A DNA stretch of 64,000 nucleotides from an uncultured Clostridia bacterium (GCA_947627985.1 CANQYD010000005.1:1-64000), one strand, 5' to 3'; numbered from the stretch's first letter, positions 17,240-26,357 are shown. Translations and numbers: made by a program. The notes: generated by a model not told the origin, from the letters alone.

Positions 17240-18415
17240 TTAATAGGGCGTGATGTTTTTTACCCTCGTGCCATTAACGGCTTCATCTATAAGCTCCGAA
17301 AAGTCATAGCATGCCTGAGCGGCTTCGACGTCCTCAAGCCTCGGCTTGGTCTTTGGGTGCTTCGGGGTAAAGACGGTGCAGCAGTCCTCATACGGCTCGA
17401 TGGATATCTCAAAGGTCCCGATTTTATATGATTTATCAATTATTTCCTTTTTATCCAATCCTATACAAGGTCTGAACACCGGCATTCTGCAAACGGCGTC
17501 GGTCGTGACCATCGCAGCCATCGTCTGAGACGCGACCTGACCGAGGCTTTCGCCGGTAATAAGAGCCGTGAGCCCGTTTTTCTCGGCGATCCTCTGGGCG
17601 ATCTCCATCATCAGCCTGCGCATGATGAGCGTGAAGAATTCCTCGGGGCAGTTGTTTCTGATCTCCTCCTGAATTTTTGTGAAGGGCACGGTGTAAAAGG
17701 ATATCCTGCCGCAGTATTCGGACATTTTCTTGGCGAGCTTTTCGACCTTTAGGAGCGCTCTTTCCGACGTATAAGGCGGCGCCTCGAAGTGTATCGCTGA
17801 CACCTCCACCCCTCTCTTTGCCATCATGCAGCCCGCGACAGGGGAGTCGATGCCTCCCGAGAGGAGCAAAAGCCCTCTTCCCGAAGTCCCGACCGGAATT
17901 CCTCCTGCGCCGTCGGAGGCGATATCATGAATAAAAGCGCCCTCGCTTCTTATCTCGCAAACGATGGTGACCTCCGGCTCGAACAGGTCAACCGTCAGGT
18001 GCGGAAGCTTTTCAAGAATCCTCCCGCCCAATTCTGCGGCAAGTTCGGGAGACGTCATATAAAAGCTCTTGTCCGACCGTTTGCATACAACTTTGAAGCT
18101 TTCAGCGTTACGCAAAAGCTCTTCATAGCGTGAGTATGCGACCTCAAATATGCTGTCTACGTTCTTTTCGGCGCCGATCGCCTTGCAGAGCTTGGTGATC
18201 CCGTAGACCTTTTTCAGGCGCTCCATGACCTCGTCCATATCTGAAATTTCCTCAAGCGGGGTGACGTAGAGCGTCGATTGGGAAGACCTGAGATCAAACT
18301 TCCCGAGCGGCTTAATCCGCCTGCGGACGTTTTTCATCAGCTCGTTTTCAAAACCGCCCCGGTTGAGCCCTTTGAGGACGATCTCTCCGTATTTGCAAAG
18401 TATAAGCTCTTTCAT
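17240..18415 (-). CDS. thiI: tRNA 4-thiouridine synthase ThiI
   Basis: 391 aa. N-terminal ferredoxin-like and THUMP region (ILCKYGEIVLKGLNRGGFEN), then a PP-loop ATPase with LLLLSGGIDSPVAGCMMAKR. The C-terminal rhodanese extension found in E. coli ThiI is absent, as in most Firmicutes, so persulfide sulfur would come directly from the cysteine desulfurase encoded 9 bases upstream. Makes s4U8 in tRNA and may also serve thiazole synthesis. Confidence 0.95.
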   Translation of the reverse strand: MKELILCKYGEIVLKGLNRGGFENELMKNVRRRIKPLGKFDLRSSQSTLYVTPLEEISDMDEVMERLKKVYGITKLCKAIGAEKNVDSIFEVAYSRYEELLRNAESFKVVCKRSDKSFYMTSPELAAELGGRILEKLPHLTVDLFEPEVTIVCEIRSEGAFIHDIASDGAGGIPVGTSGRGLLLLSGGIDSPVAGCMMAKRGVEVSAIHFEAPPYTSERALLKVEKLAKKMSEYCGRISFYTVPFTKIQEEIRNNCPEEFFTLIMRRLMMEIAQRIAEKNGLTALITGESLGQVASQTMAAMVTTDAVCRMPVFRPCIGLDKKEIIDKSYKIGTFEISIEPYEDCCTVFTPKHPKTKPRLEDVEAAQACYDFSELIDEAVNGTRVKNITPY

Positions 18416-18424
18416 ATTTTTACC

Positions 18425-19558
18425 TCATCTCTTAATTTTTACAAGACTTTTCATAGCCTCTGAAACGCCGTCAGCAAGGGCTTTTATGTCCTCTTCCGAA
18501 GTATTATGGGACGTGCTTATCCTGATGACGCTGTCCGCGACATTACCCGAAAATCCGAAAGCCGTCAGCACCCGGCTCTTTTTGCCTTTTGAGCACGCGG
18601 ACCCGCTCGAGACCATGATCCCCTTTGATTCCAAAAAATGCAGAACCGTCTCGCTCTTTATCCCCGGGACATGCACGCTGAGAATATAAGGCGAGCCGCA
18701 TTCGGGGGACAGAATTTCACACCCCAAATCCCGTAAAAGCCCTTCCGCAAGCCGCTTAAGACCCGTCGCATGCTCATATCTCTCGGAAATATTCCCCCGA
18801 AGCTCCTCTACGGATTTTGCAAAGGCGTAGATCGTCGGGACGGCTTCTGTACCGGACCTTATCCCGCCTTGCTGACCCCCGCCGACGAGCAGGGGACGGA
18901 CCCTCACGCCCTTTTTTATCCACATCGCGCCTACCCCTTTCGGCGCATGGACCTTGTGCCCGCTGATCGAGATGACGTCGGCGCCGAGCGTTCTGACGTT
19001 GATATGAAGCTTCATGAACCCCTGAACGCAGTCGCTGTGGAGCATGCAGCCGGGGTAGGCTTTCTTGATTCTCGGAAACGCCCTATCTATCGGCAAAACG
19101 TGCCCCGTCTCGTTGTTCACGAGCATGGCGCTTAAGAGGCAGGTGTTCTCATCTACCGAATCAAAGAGCATGTCTTCGGTGATCAGGCCGTCTTTATTCG
19201 GCATGATCACGGCGACTTCAAAACCCTCTTCCTTAAGTCTCATAAAGGCTTCAAGGCAGGAGGGGTGCTCGATACCGGTGACGACGGCTCGCCGCTTTCT
19301 CTTGCCGTAGACCGAGGCGAGCCCCATCACGGCGGCGTTGTTGGATTCGGTGGCCCCCGAGGTGAAGAATATCTCCTCGGGCTTTGCATTGATCGCGCCC
19401 GAGATCGTCTCACGAGAAAAATCAAGGAGCTTTTCAGCCTCGATGCCGAAGTGATATAAGCTCGACGGATTGCCGTAGCACGAGCGCATCGCGAACATGC
19501 AGGCTTCCGCGGCTTTTTGCGATACAGCCGTCGTAGCGGCGTTGTCAAGATAGATCAT
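18425..19558 (-). CDS. Cysteine desulfurase (NifS/IscS family)
   Basis: 377 aa, PLP-dependent. MIYLDNAATTAVSQKA start, PLP lysine in SISGHKVHAPKGVGAMW, and catalytic cysteine in VSSGSACSKGKKS. Transfers cysteine sulfur as persulfide; directly coupled to thiI, like the NifZ/ThiI pair in Bacillus, so tRNA thiolation is the likely main role. First gene of the twelve-gene minus-strand run and behind a strong promoter with an unusual leader. Confidence 0.94.
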   Translation of the reverse strand: MIYLDNAATTAVSQKAAEACMFAMRSCYGNPSSLYHFGIEAEKLLDFSRETISGAINAKPEEIFFTSGATESNNAAVMGLASVYGKRKRRAVVTGIEHPSCLEAFMRLKEEGFEVAVIMPNKDGLITEDMLFDSVDENTCLLSAMLVNNETGHVLPIDRAFPRIKKAYPGCMLHSDCVQGFMKLHINVRTLGADVISISGHKVHAPKGVGAMWIKKGVRVRPLLVGGGQQGGIRSGTEAVPTIYAFAKSVEELRGNISERYEHATGLKRLAEGLLRDLGCEILSPECGSPYILSVHVPGIKSETVLHFLESKGIMVSSGSACSKGKKSRVLTAFGFSGNVADSVIRISTSHNTSEEDIKALADGVSEAMKSLVKIKR

Positions 19559-19586
19559 ATGCTTCTCTCCATAATACCGATTTCAA

Positions 19587-19607
19587 GCCGGAATTATTGC
19601 ACCCGGC
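19587..19607 (-). promoter_or_regulatory. Conserved leader stem-loop of the iscS operon
   Basis: In the 5' UTR, GCCGG and CCGGC pair around an 11-nt loop. The word GGAATTATTGCA (plus strand 19590-19601), followed by CCCG and AAAATTTTTT, is shared with the leader of the ECF sigma operon at 29427-29460. Both lie just downstream of a promoter. Function unknown; an RNA or DNA regulatory element is inferred from the conserved position. Confidence 0.55.
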
Positions 19608-19630
19608 GAAAATTTTTTGATTAACACTTT

Positions 19631-19659
19631 ATTATACAACGGGCGAAGAAAAAAATCAA
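19631..19659 (-). promoter_or_regulatory. Promoter of the iscS-thiI operon
   Basis: Minus strand: TTGATT (19659-19654), a 17-nt spacer, TATAAT (19636-19631). The predicted transcript starts near 19624 and runs through the conserved stem-loop into iscS. Confidence 0.8.
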
Positions 19660-19666
19660 CCTTTTT

Positions 19667-19798
19667 TGAGAACAGGGAAGTGTCCCATCTGCCCACATTT
19701 AAACCCAAATCAGTTGATGGAAAGCGTTTAGTAGCAGCGAATCACCAAGTAAAAAATTATTATAATGTGGTCGTTTGGGACACTCCATGAGAACAGGG
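19667..19798. mobile_element. MITE-like insertion with 11-bp direct repeats
   Basis: TGAGAACAGGG occurs at 19667-19677 and again at 19788-19798. Between them lies a 110-bp segment whose ends carry AGTGTCCCA (19679-19687) and its complement TGGGACACT (19776-19784). No open reading frame inside. Direct repeats flanking inverted ends are what a transposition event with target duplication leaves. The transposase family is not identified. Confidence 0.65.
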
Positions 19799-19938
19799 GA
19801 GCGCAAAATATCGGCATGTTTATGATTTCAAAAGCTTTTGGAAATCCAAATTGTGCATATTCTGTTAATTTTAAAATTTGTTTGACGCCGCATTTTGAAA
19901 AATCGCCCCTCTTTTTTGAAATTTTTTTGCCAAAGGGC

Positions 19939-19967
19939 TTGAAAACTTCCGCGATTTGTTGTAATAT
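19939..19967 (+). promoter_or_regulatory. Promoter of gap
   Basis: TTGAAA (19939-19944), 17-nt spacer, TAATAT (19962-19967). GGAGGAATTTA then precedes ATG 20013. Confidence 0.7.
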
Positions 19968-20012
19968 AGATAGTGCAATCAAACGCAATTCTATATTTAG
20001 GAGGAATTTACC

Positions 20013-21098
20013 ATGTCAGTAAAAGTTGCAATTAACGGATTCGGCAGAATCGGACGTCTTGCATTCCGCCAGATGTTCGGCGCCGAGGGCTACGAGATCG
20101 TCGCCATCAACGACCTCACCAAGCCCGAGATGCTCGCTCATCTTCTCAAGTACGATACCGCTCAGGGCGGCTACTGCGGAAGGATCGGCGAGGGTCTTCA
20201 CACCGTTGACGTAAAGCCCGCCGTATATGCTGAGGACGGCAAGACCGTCGTCACCCCCGGCGCCATCATCGTTGACGGCAAGGAGATCACCATCTATGCC
20301 GAGCCCAAGGCTGAGAATCTCCCTTGGGGCGAGCTCGGCGTCGACGTTGTCCTCGAGTGCACCGGCTTCTACACCTCCAAGGCTAAGAGCGAAGCGCACA
20401 TCAAGGCAGGCGCCAAGAAGGTCGTCATCTCCGCTCCCGCGGGCAACGATCTCCCGACCATCGTCTACGGCGTAAACGAGAAGTCCCTCACCAAGGACGA
20501 CACCATCATCTCCGCCGCTTCCTGCACCACCAACTGCTTAGCGCCCATGGCTAAGGCTCTTAACGACTATGCTCCTATCCAGAGCGGCATCATGTCCACC
20601 ATTCACGCCTACACCGGCGATCAGATGATCCTCGACGGTCCTCACCGCAAGGGCGATCTTCGTAGAGCCCGTGCCGGCGCTGCGAACATCGTTCCTAACT
20701 CCACTGGCGCTGCCAAGGCTATCGGTCTTGTCATCCCCGAGCTGAACGGCAAGCTCATCGGCTCCGCCCAGAGAGTCCCCGTTCCGACCGGTTCCACCAC
20801 CATCCTCACCGCCGTCGTCAAGAAGGCGGGTCTCACCAAGGAAGGCATCAACGCCGCCATGAAGGCTGCCGCTTCCGCTTCCTACGGCTACAATGAGGAT
20901 CCGATCGTCTCCTCCGACGTCATCGGAATGAAGTACGGCTCCCTCTTCGACGCCACCCAGACCATGGTCTCCAATATTGCCGATGATCTCTATGAGGTCC
21001 AGGTTGTTTCTTGGTATGACAACGAGAACAGCTACACCACCCAGATGGTCCGCACTATCAAGTACTTTGCGGAGCTTGACAAGTCGCTGAATGACTGA
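20013..21098 (+). CDS. gap: Glyceraldehyde-3-phosphate dehydrogenase, type I
   Basis: 361 aa. NAD-binding start [20 protein letters not shown], catalytic Cys171 in [27 protein letters not shown] near the end. Longer than the usual 335 aa, partly through an insertion near residues 73-90 ([17 protein letters not shown]). Codon use is markedly biased to preferred C-ending codons compared with its neighbours, as for a highly expressed glycolytic gene. Monocistronic, with its own promoter and terminator. Confidence 0.97.
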   Translation: MSVKVAINGFGRIGRLAFRQMFGAEGYEIVAINDLTKPEMLAHLLKYDTAQGGYCGRIGEGLHTVDVKPAVYAEDGKTVVTPGAIIVDGKEITIYAEPKAENLPWGELGVDVVLECTGFYTSKAKSEAHIKAGAKKVVISAPAGNDLPTIVYGVNEKSLTKDDTIISAASCTTNCLAPMAKALNDYAPIQSGIMSTIHAYTGDQMILDGPHRKGDLRRARAGAANIVPNSTGAAKAIGLVIPELNGKLIGSAQRVPVPTGSTTILTAVVKKAGLTKEGINAAMKAAASASYGYNEDPIVSSDVIGMKYGSLFDATQTMVSNIADDLYEVQVVSWYDNENSYTTQMVRTIKYFAELDKSLND

Positions 21099-21122
21099 TT
21101 TGTCATATAAGGCATAATTAAG

Positions 21123-21147
21123 GGCTCCCCGGGCGGGGAGCCTTTTT
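21123..21147 (+). terminator. Terminator of gap
   Basis: Stem GGCTCCCC (21123-21130) and GGGGAGCC (21135-21142), GGGC loop, then TTTTT. Confidence 0.92.
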
Positions 21148-21216
21148 GTATCTCGAAAACCCCCGGCTCGGCCGGGGGTTCAAAAAAGCTTATAGCTATC
21201 AGTCTTGCAAATAAAA

Positions 21217-21272
21217 CTCCTTTTGACTATACTAAGAATGCGGCTGCGAACTGCAACGAAAGTCAAAAGGAG
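21217..21272 (+). promoter_or_regulatory. 5' UTR hairpin sequestering the tnpA ribosome binding site
   Basis: CTCCTTTTGACT (21217-21228) pairs perfectly over 12 bp with AGTCAAAAGGAG (21261-21272), which contains most of the Shine-Dalgarno sequence before GTG 21284. This would block translation, as known for the IS200 leader of enterobacteria. Confidence 0.75.
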
Positions 21273-21283
21273 GTCATTACAAA

Positions 21284-21733
21284 GTGAATGACATACACAG
21301 TTTATCACATTTAAAGTGGAATTGCAAGTACCATATAGTATTCGCGCCAAAGTACCGCAGAAAGGTGTTTTACGGCACCAAAAGGTTGGAAATCGGTCAG
21401 ATGCTGAGGCAACTATGCAACTGGTATGGGGTAAATCTGTTGGAAGCAGAAGCCTGTCCCGACCATATACATATCCTTGTGGAGATACCGCCAAAGCACG
21501 CGGTATCGTCTTTCATGGGGTACCTGAAAGGAAAGAGCAGCATCATGATCTACAACAAGTGGGGAGATATGAAGTATAAGTATAGGAACCGCTCATTTTG
21601 GTGCAGGGGATACTATGTGGACACGGCAGGTAAAAACACAAAGGCAATAACGGAGTATATCCAAAGGCAGTTGGAAGAGGATAGAACATCAGGGCAGCTG
21701 ACTTTGGACGACACCGACCCGTTCAACGGGTAA
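21284..21733 (+). CDS. tnpA: IS200/IS605-family transposase TnpA (Y1 HUH)
   Basis: 149 aa. HUH motif in CPDHIHILVEIPP and the catalytic tyrosine region in FWCRGYYVDTAGKNTKAI. Begins LSHLKWNCKYHIVFAPKYRR, typical of IS200 TnpA. Start is GTG 21284, 10 bases after AAAGGAGG. Cuts and rejoins single-stranded DNA at hairpin-bearing ends. The frame appears intact, so the copy may be active. No tnpB accessory gene is present. Confidence 0.93.
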   Translation: MNDIHSLSHLKWNCKYHIVFAPKYRRKVFYGTKRLEIGQMLRQLCNWYGVNLLEAEACPDHIHILVEIPPKHAVSSFMGYLKGKSSIMIYNKWGDMKYKYRNRSFWCRGYYVDTAGKNTKAITEYIQRQLEEDRTSGQLTLDDTDPFNG

Positions 21734-21918
21734 GCAGTAACAGGACGCAAAAGACCGCAGCCGCGAAGCGTCCTGTGGCAGAACGCCTTTCAAGGCGTGG
21801 CTTGTAATCTGAGCCCCTACGGGGCGATTATTGAAATACCCCCGGCTTTGCCGGGGGATGGTTATTTGCGGGGGATAGAGCTCTTGAAATTGGTTTTCAG
21901 CCCGAGGCTGCATTTGCT

Positions 21919-21972
21919 AAAAGGTATTCCCATAATTTTGCCTCCGCAAAATTATGGGAATGCTGTTTAAAG
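21919..21972 (+). repeat. R3 repeat, copy 1
   Basis: Frame AAAAGGTATTC (21919-21929) and ATGCTGTTTAAAG enclose a perfect 16-bp stem (21926-21941 with 21946-21961, loop CTCC). The right frame is followed by a C-rich stretch as in the other copies. Confidence 0.8.
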
Positions 21973-21973
21973 C

Positions 21974-22440
21974 CACCCACCCCCAACCCCTCCCTCGAGG
22001 GAGGGGCTTTTAGCCTCGCTTCGCTCGGCTTCGGGCGACTTCGTCGCCGGTTTTTTGTTGGGGACAACCCTTACAGGGTTTTCCCCAAACCCCTTTCCGG
22101 CTGTGGGGCACCCCTGCGGGGTTCCCGCAGACGCGGGGGTTTGTCCAAGAGCACGAGCAATCTCACGTTTTTGATTGCGAAGTGCGATTGGCAACAAAAC
22201 CGGCTTCTGCTCACACCCCTCCGGCTTCGGGCGACTTCGTCGCCCTCTTTTGAACGATAAAAGCAAAAAGGACAGCTCTCGCTGTCCTTTTTGCGGAGAT
22301 TTCGCGCTCTGCGGAGCGCGACCAAGGGCTCCGCCCTTGGAACCCGCAAGCCCTTTAAAAAGGGCTTGATCCTAAACTTGACTTGTCTCAACTAAGGCTT
22401 GGCGCAGGATTTCTAACCTCTGATCATCTAACTTCTACAC
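21974..22440 (-). repeat. R1 composite hairpin repeat, copy 1
   Basis: Reads on the minus strand from a heptamer tract (22412-22438) through a GAGACAAGTCAAGTTTAGG core, the AAGCCCTTTTTAAAGGGCTT hairpin, CCAAGGGC-GGA-GCCCTTGG, and the variable hairpin GCAAAAAGGACAGC/GCTGTCCTTTTTGC (22263-22294), to further palindromes (CGACGAAGTCG, GCCGAGCGAAGCGAGGC type). Begins about 65 bases after the 3' end of the adaptor gene and in its orientation. The variable hairpin with flanking T's could terminate that transcript. No gene in this stretch. Confidence 0.8.
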
Positions 22441-22504
22441 GCAAAACCCTATTGAACCGCAGAGAGTAAAATCTTCGCCTCTGTCCTCTGACTTCTCAAT
22501 TCCG

Positions 22505-23545
22505 TCATCTGATTATCAGCGTCTCGTCCCCGCTCAGCCCGCTCGTGATCTCAGCCCTGCCGTCTGCCGTCGTGATCCCGACCGTGACCTGCGTCTGCAC
22601 CTTGATCCCGTTCATCAGCACGTTTACAAAGTTCGCAGTCTCGCCGGAAGTATCGTCCGTAGCCTCAAAAATCGCCTCCGCCGGGACAATCACCGCGTCG
22701 TCGCGCCTCACCGTCGTGAACGTGACCGTGATACCGCCGAGGTCCAGAAATTCCGCGTTCGGGTCGTCGCACTCGATCACATACGTCGTCACCGTGACCG
22801 TCTGCCTCTCGCCTTCGGGGGTGTGAATGACCGCCTCGCCGGTCAGCGTATCGACGACCTTTCCGGTCGTCTCGGTGAGATTTCCCTGCGCGATCCCGAC
22901 CTTCGTGCCGAACGAGACATTTGACAGCTGCGTCGCGTAATCCGTCACCGTAAGACATGTTTTGGATGAATCGGAAATCGTGCAAAAAACGGCGTTTTTA
23001 TCGATATACGAGCCCTCGCGGTAACCCGCCAGCGAGACGATCCTGCCGTCAAACGGAGCCTTAAGCTCCAAATATTCGCGGTCGGCGACCAGCGCGTCGT
23101 AATCCATCTGCTCGAGGTCGAGATCAATCTTCGCAAACTCGATATCCTCCTCGGAAGCATGCTGCGAAATCAGCGTCTCATAGGTCGATTTTGCGCTATT
23201 CAGGCGGATTTCGGCAACGGTTATCAGGTCCTCAAGCTCGTCGCCGCTGATCTTCGCGATGACCTCGCCCTTTTTGACCTCCTGATCCTCGCGGACGTTT
23301 ATTGATTCGATCTTGCCGCCTCTTCTTGTGAACATGAGGTTGGTGCGGTAGGGATTCGTAAACCCGCCGTCAAGCGTGACCTCCTCGGAGATCGTGCCGA
23401 CGATTGCATGAGCCGTTTCGTAATTTATCCCGCCCCCGGATTTTATCGGTATATAGATATTTTCGTCCTCATCATTTTCCGCGCAGGAGCAGAGGATCAT
23501 GCAGGCAAGAGCCGAGGCGAACAGTATGCTGAAAAATTTTTTCAC
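22505..23545 (-). CDS. HlyD/RND-type efflux adaptor lipoprotein
   Basis: 346 aa. Signal peptide with lipobox (CMILCSCAEN). Membrane-fusion architecture: barrel-sandwich half ESINVREDQEVKKGEVIAKI, a short coiled coil (EDLITVAEIRLNSAKSTYET), second half ELKAPFDGRIVSLAGYREGS, then beta-barrel domains. GTG 23545 is preferred as start (TTGGAGGTC upstream). These adaptors normally work with an ABC (MacB-like) permease; none is encoded next to it, so it is an orphan here. Confidence 0.82.
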   Translation of the reverse strand: MKKFFSILFASALACMILCSCAENDEDENIYIPIKSGGGINYETAHAIVGTISEEVTLDGGFTNPYRTNLMFTRRGGKIESINVREDQEVKKGEVIAKISGDELEDLITVAEIRLNSAKSTYETLISQHASEEDIEFAKIDLDLEQMDYDALVADREYLELKAPFDGRIVSLAGYREGSYIDKNAVFCTISDSSKTCLTVTDYATQLSNVSFGTKVGIAQGNLTETTGKVVDTLTGEAVIHTPEGERQTVTVTTYVIECDDPNAEFLDLGGITVTFTTVRRDDAVIVPAEAIFEATDDTSGETANFVNVLMNGIKVQTQVTVGITTADGRAEITSGLSGDETLIIR

Positions 23546-23612
23546 GACGCGACCTCCAAGAGAATTTATATATAAAAATTGTACCATAAATACGCGGATT
23601 TTGCAAGCGTTT

Positions 23613-24704
23613 TCAGATAATTTCCGAAATAATTCCGTTCGAGACCAAAAATCCCTCCGGCGTGAGCGCCAATCTGTCGCCGTCCAAGATCATATATCCG
23701 GCAAGTAAAAATGCTTTACATGCCTTTAGCAGCGCGGTTTTATCGCCTCCGAGTCCGGAAAATTTGTCAAGTGAAATGCCTTTACGCAGTCTTAAACCGA
23801 GCATGACGTACTCGCTAAGAAAATTCGGCGAAGCGTCCTCGATTTCGGGGGATTTGGTCGGGTCCTCCATGAATTTTCCGATGTCGGGAGGCGTAAATAA
23901 TCTCCTACCGCCGTAAAAAGAGTGTGCCGACGGACCGAAGCCGACGTACTCCTCAAGGGTCCAGTATTTGAGATTGTGTCGGGATTCATATCCGTATTTG
24001 GAAAAATTTGATATTTCATATTGTTTCAGCCCCCGGCTTTCGAGCGCCGAAACGGTGTCGAGATAGATGTCTGCGACGTCGTCGTCAGGCGGCACCGAAT
24101 CCCGGATTTGCGGGCAGTCAAAAGCCGTCCCCGGCTCGATTTTGAGCATGTAAGCCGAGACATGATCCGGCTCGAGGTCGGCAATCTTCGCGACCGATTC
24201 AGCGGCGCTTTCCCGGGTCTGATAAGGCAGCCCGAGCATGATATCCGCCGAAATATTGTCAAAACCGGCATCCCTTGCCATCTCAAACGCCTCGACAGCC
24301 TGCTTAAAATCATGGAGGCGACCGAGCCGCTTAAGGTCGTCGTCCGAAGCGCTCTGAATGCCGATGGATAGGCGGTTTACGCACGCTCTGCGAATGCCTG
24401 CGAGGCTTTTTTGCGTGACTGTCCCGGGGTTGGCTTCGAGGGTGATCTCGCAGTCCCGGGTCAATGGAAATTTTTCGTTGACGGCGGAGATGATCTCAAA
24501 AATTTCATCACTTGAAAGCAGTGAAGGCGTGCCTCCGCCGAAGTAAACGCTGTCGGCAGGACCCGAGACGTCGGAAGCGGAAACCGCCTTCACAAGGGCT
24601 TTTACATATCGCGCCCGGGCATATTCATCGCCGACCGACGAGCAAAAATCGCAGTAGTTGCAGCGCCGTAGGCAGAAAGGTATATGTAAATATATTCCAA
24701 ACAT
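23613..24704 (-). CDS. hemW: Radical SAM heme chaperone HemW
   Basis: 363 aa. Begins FGIYLHIPFCLRRCNYCDFC with the radical SAM CxxxCxxC cluster; contains SVYFGGGTPSLLSSDE, RLSIGIQSASDDDLKRLGR, YEISNFSKYGYESRHNLKYW and a winged C-terminal domain. HemN-like, but the sequence pattern is that of HemW, which delivers heme to respiratory enzymes, rather than coproporphyrinogen dehydrogenase. About 65 bases upstream of the adaptor gene. Confidence 0.9.
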   Translation of the reverse strand: MFGIYLHIPFCLRRCNYCDFCSSVGDEYARARYVKALVKAVSASDVSGPADSVYFGGGTPSLLSSDEIFEIISAVNEKFPLTRDCEITLEANPGTVTQKSLAGIRRACVNRLSIGIQSASDDDLKRLGRLHDFKQAVEAFEMARDAGFDNISADIMLGLPYQTRESAAESVAKIADLEPDHVSAYMLKIEPGTAFDCPQIRDSVPPDDDVADIYLDTVSALESRGLKQYEISNFSKYGYESRHNLKYWTLEEYVGFGPSAHSFYGGRRLFTPPDIGKFMEDPTKSPEIEDASPNFLSEYVMLGLRLRKGISLDKFSGLGGDKTALLKACKAFLLAGYMILDGDRLALTPEGFLVSNGIISEII

Positions 24705-24929
24705 GCGAGCCTCCTTGCGGGTGATGAGTAAATTATAGCAGATTTTCGGGCGATGTTCAAGCCCTTTATGGGTAATGCAATTTCAGTGCTATGCGATCTT
24801 CAAAAAGTTTAAAATTTTAAAAAAGTATAGACTATTGCCCCAAAATATGATAAAATATTACTGCAAAAAGCAAAAACGGCTCTGAGCCGGGAAAAATCTG
24901 GAAAATTTTAAGAAAGCGGAGATGATCTT

Positions 24930-25724
24930 ATGGATAATCTTGAAACAGAAATGATTTTATCGCGTCTTGACACCGGAGTCGGCGTCAACAAAAAGCTAAT
25001 GTCGGACTGCTTGGCGAAGCTGATCCACTACAACAACATGCTCCTCGACTCCTACACCTTCCAGGAGATGGAGGATCAGATCCACACCATCGAGGAAAGC
25101 GTGAGGCTGGCGATGTGGGTATCGGCTGAGCTTCAGAACGCCATCGAGGCTGAGACCTATGCCGAGGGCAAAGAGGAGGACTTCCCCGAGTACGACTTCG
25201 ACATCTCGAAGCAGACGATCGAGCTCTGCAACCGCGCGAGGTTTATTCTTCGCAGATCGACGATCTCGCTGTCGGTTGATATTGAGCCGAAGATATTCTG
25301 CCGCTGCGATCCCAAGAGATATGAGATGATGTTTGCAAACCTCCTTATCAACGCCTTCCAGAACGTCGAGCAGGACGACGGCAAGATCGCAGTCAGGATC
25401 AAGAAATTCAACGACGTCGCGGCTGTGACGATCACCGACGACGGCTACGGGCTGTCTTCCGAGGACTATTCGAGAATGATAAAGACCCCCGGAAAGTGCG
25501 GAGGTCTCAAGATTCTGTCGCTGTTCTGCAATCACTACGGCATCGTGCCGGTCATCGACGCGGGAAACAAGGGCACCGTTATCTCGGTGAGGATACCTCT
25601 TTCCAACATCGACAACTATTGCGCGGCTCCCGACGGCAGGATCGCCATGCCTCATCAGAGCCCTGCGGAGCTGCTGTTCTACAAACACAGCCAGTCCTCC
25701 GTGTCATTCCTGCCTCAGGTGTAA
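24930..25724 (+). CDS. GHKL-type ATPase (histidine-kinase-like), soluble
   Basis: 264 aa, no signal peptide or membrane segment. Residues 1-100 are helical; the HATPase_c fold follows with N box YEMMFANLLINAFQNV (about 131-146), VTITDDGYGLSSED and GKCGGLKILSLFCNHYGI. A His in the N-terminal helices (LIHYNNMLLDSYT) could be a phosphoacceptor but the DHp motif is weak. No response regulator nearby. Possibly an anti-sigma or two-component sensor half. RBS AAGCGGAGATG. Ends 10 bases inside the convergent membrane protein gene. Confidence 0.78.
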   Translation: MDNLETEMILSRLDTGVGVNKKLMSDCLAKLIHYNNMLLDSYTFQEMEDQIHTIEESVRLAMWVSAELQNAIEAETYAEGKEEDFPEYDFDISKQTIELCNRARFILRRSTISLSVDIEPKIFCRCDPKRYEMMFANLLINAFQNVEQDDGKIAVRIKKFNDVAAVTITDDGYGLSSEDYSRMIKTPGKCGGLKILSLFCNHYGIVPVIDAGNKGTVISVRIPLSNIDNYCAAPDGRIAMPHQSPAELLFYKHSQSSVSFLPQV

Positions 25725-26233
25725 TCCTCATCGTCGAATTTTCCCTTATAAAAAATGTGGGAAAGGACGTAGAAGATAAGGCAGACCGCGACGTTCAAAA
25801 GCGTCCCGAGGAGTGAATAAACCTGAATATCTTCCGATACCGCCGAAAGCCAGTAGTCCGTGAAGTAGAAGCCGTTTACCGCGGCAACCGCCTTGAAATC
25901 CTCCATATAATCCGAAACGAGAGCAGGAATATAGAAGCTCATACCGGTGATGATGAGGACGATGGCGGTTATCACCGGACTGTAGAGCCCGTAGGCGGTA
26001 TGCCTTTTTCCGTCGTCCCAGAAGAGGGGAATGAGGAAGATCAGTACGATAAACCAGCTGAATAATGAGAGCAGCCGTGGATTGTCATATAAAGCGAGCC
26101 GGGGCAAGGCGGTGCCCAAAATCCCGAGCAGAGCCGTTTTCCCGATGATCGAGGCAAAAATCGAGATCAGCCAGAAAAGCCCGACCCGCGCAAGCCCGTA
26201 TAAAAGCGTCCGAAGACTGTCTCTCTCTTCCAT
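25715..26233 (-). CDS. Four-TM membrane protein, unknown function
   Basis: 172 aa with about four hydrophobic segments (for example LFSWFIVLIFLIPLF, VITAIVLIITGMSFYIPALV and LLGTLLNVAVCLIFYVLSHI). The C-terminus is acidic (KGKFDDEDYT). No recognised domain. Its 3' end overlaps that of the GHKL gene by 10 bases in opposite orientation, so the two transcripts are antisense at their tails. Confidence 0.7.
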   Translation of the reverse strand: MEERDSLRTLLYGLARVGLFWLISIFASIIGKTALLGILGTALPRLALYDNPRLLSLFSWFIVLIFLIPLFWDDGKRHTAYGLYSPVITAIVLIITGMSFYIPALVSDYMEDFKAVAAVNGFYFTDYWLSAVSEDIQVYSLLGTLLNVAVCLIFYVLSHIFYKGKFDDEDYT

Positions 26234-26357
26234 GGTGTACCTCCCGATGCAGATGGTGTGAAGATGTTGATGTGATGAAGATGATCACTGCCGCACAAAC
26301 TTTTCAAGTTCATAGCGGCAGTTTTATTATAGCATAGACGGTGGGAAAATGCAAGCA

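Larger units (their letters stand above)
21160..21857 (+). mobile_element. IS200/IS605-type insertion sequence (tnpA only)
   Basis: The left-end hairpin CCCCCGGC-TCG-GCCGGGGG (21160-21178) and right-end hairpin CCCCCGGC-TTT-GCCGGGGG (21839-21857) share the same 8-bp stem and bracket one transposase gene; the length of about 700 bp matches IS200 elements, which have subterminal palindromes rather than inverted ends. Exact ends and cleavage sites cannot be fixed. It sits 13 bases after the gap terminator and immediately before an R3 repeat. Confidence 0.82.

Noticed and set aside
21180..21494. Antisense ORF overlapping tnpA
   Set aside because: No ribosome binding site or known protein; the sense strand carries the HUH transposase.
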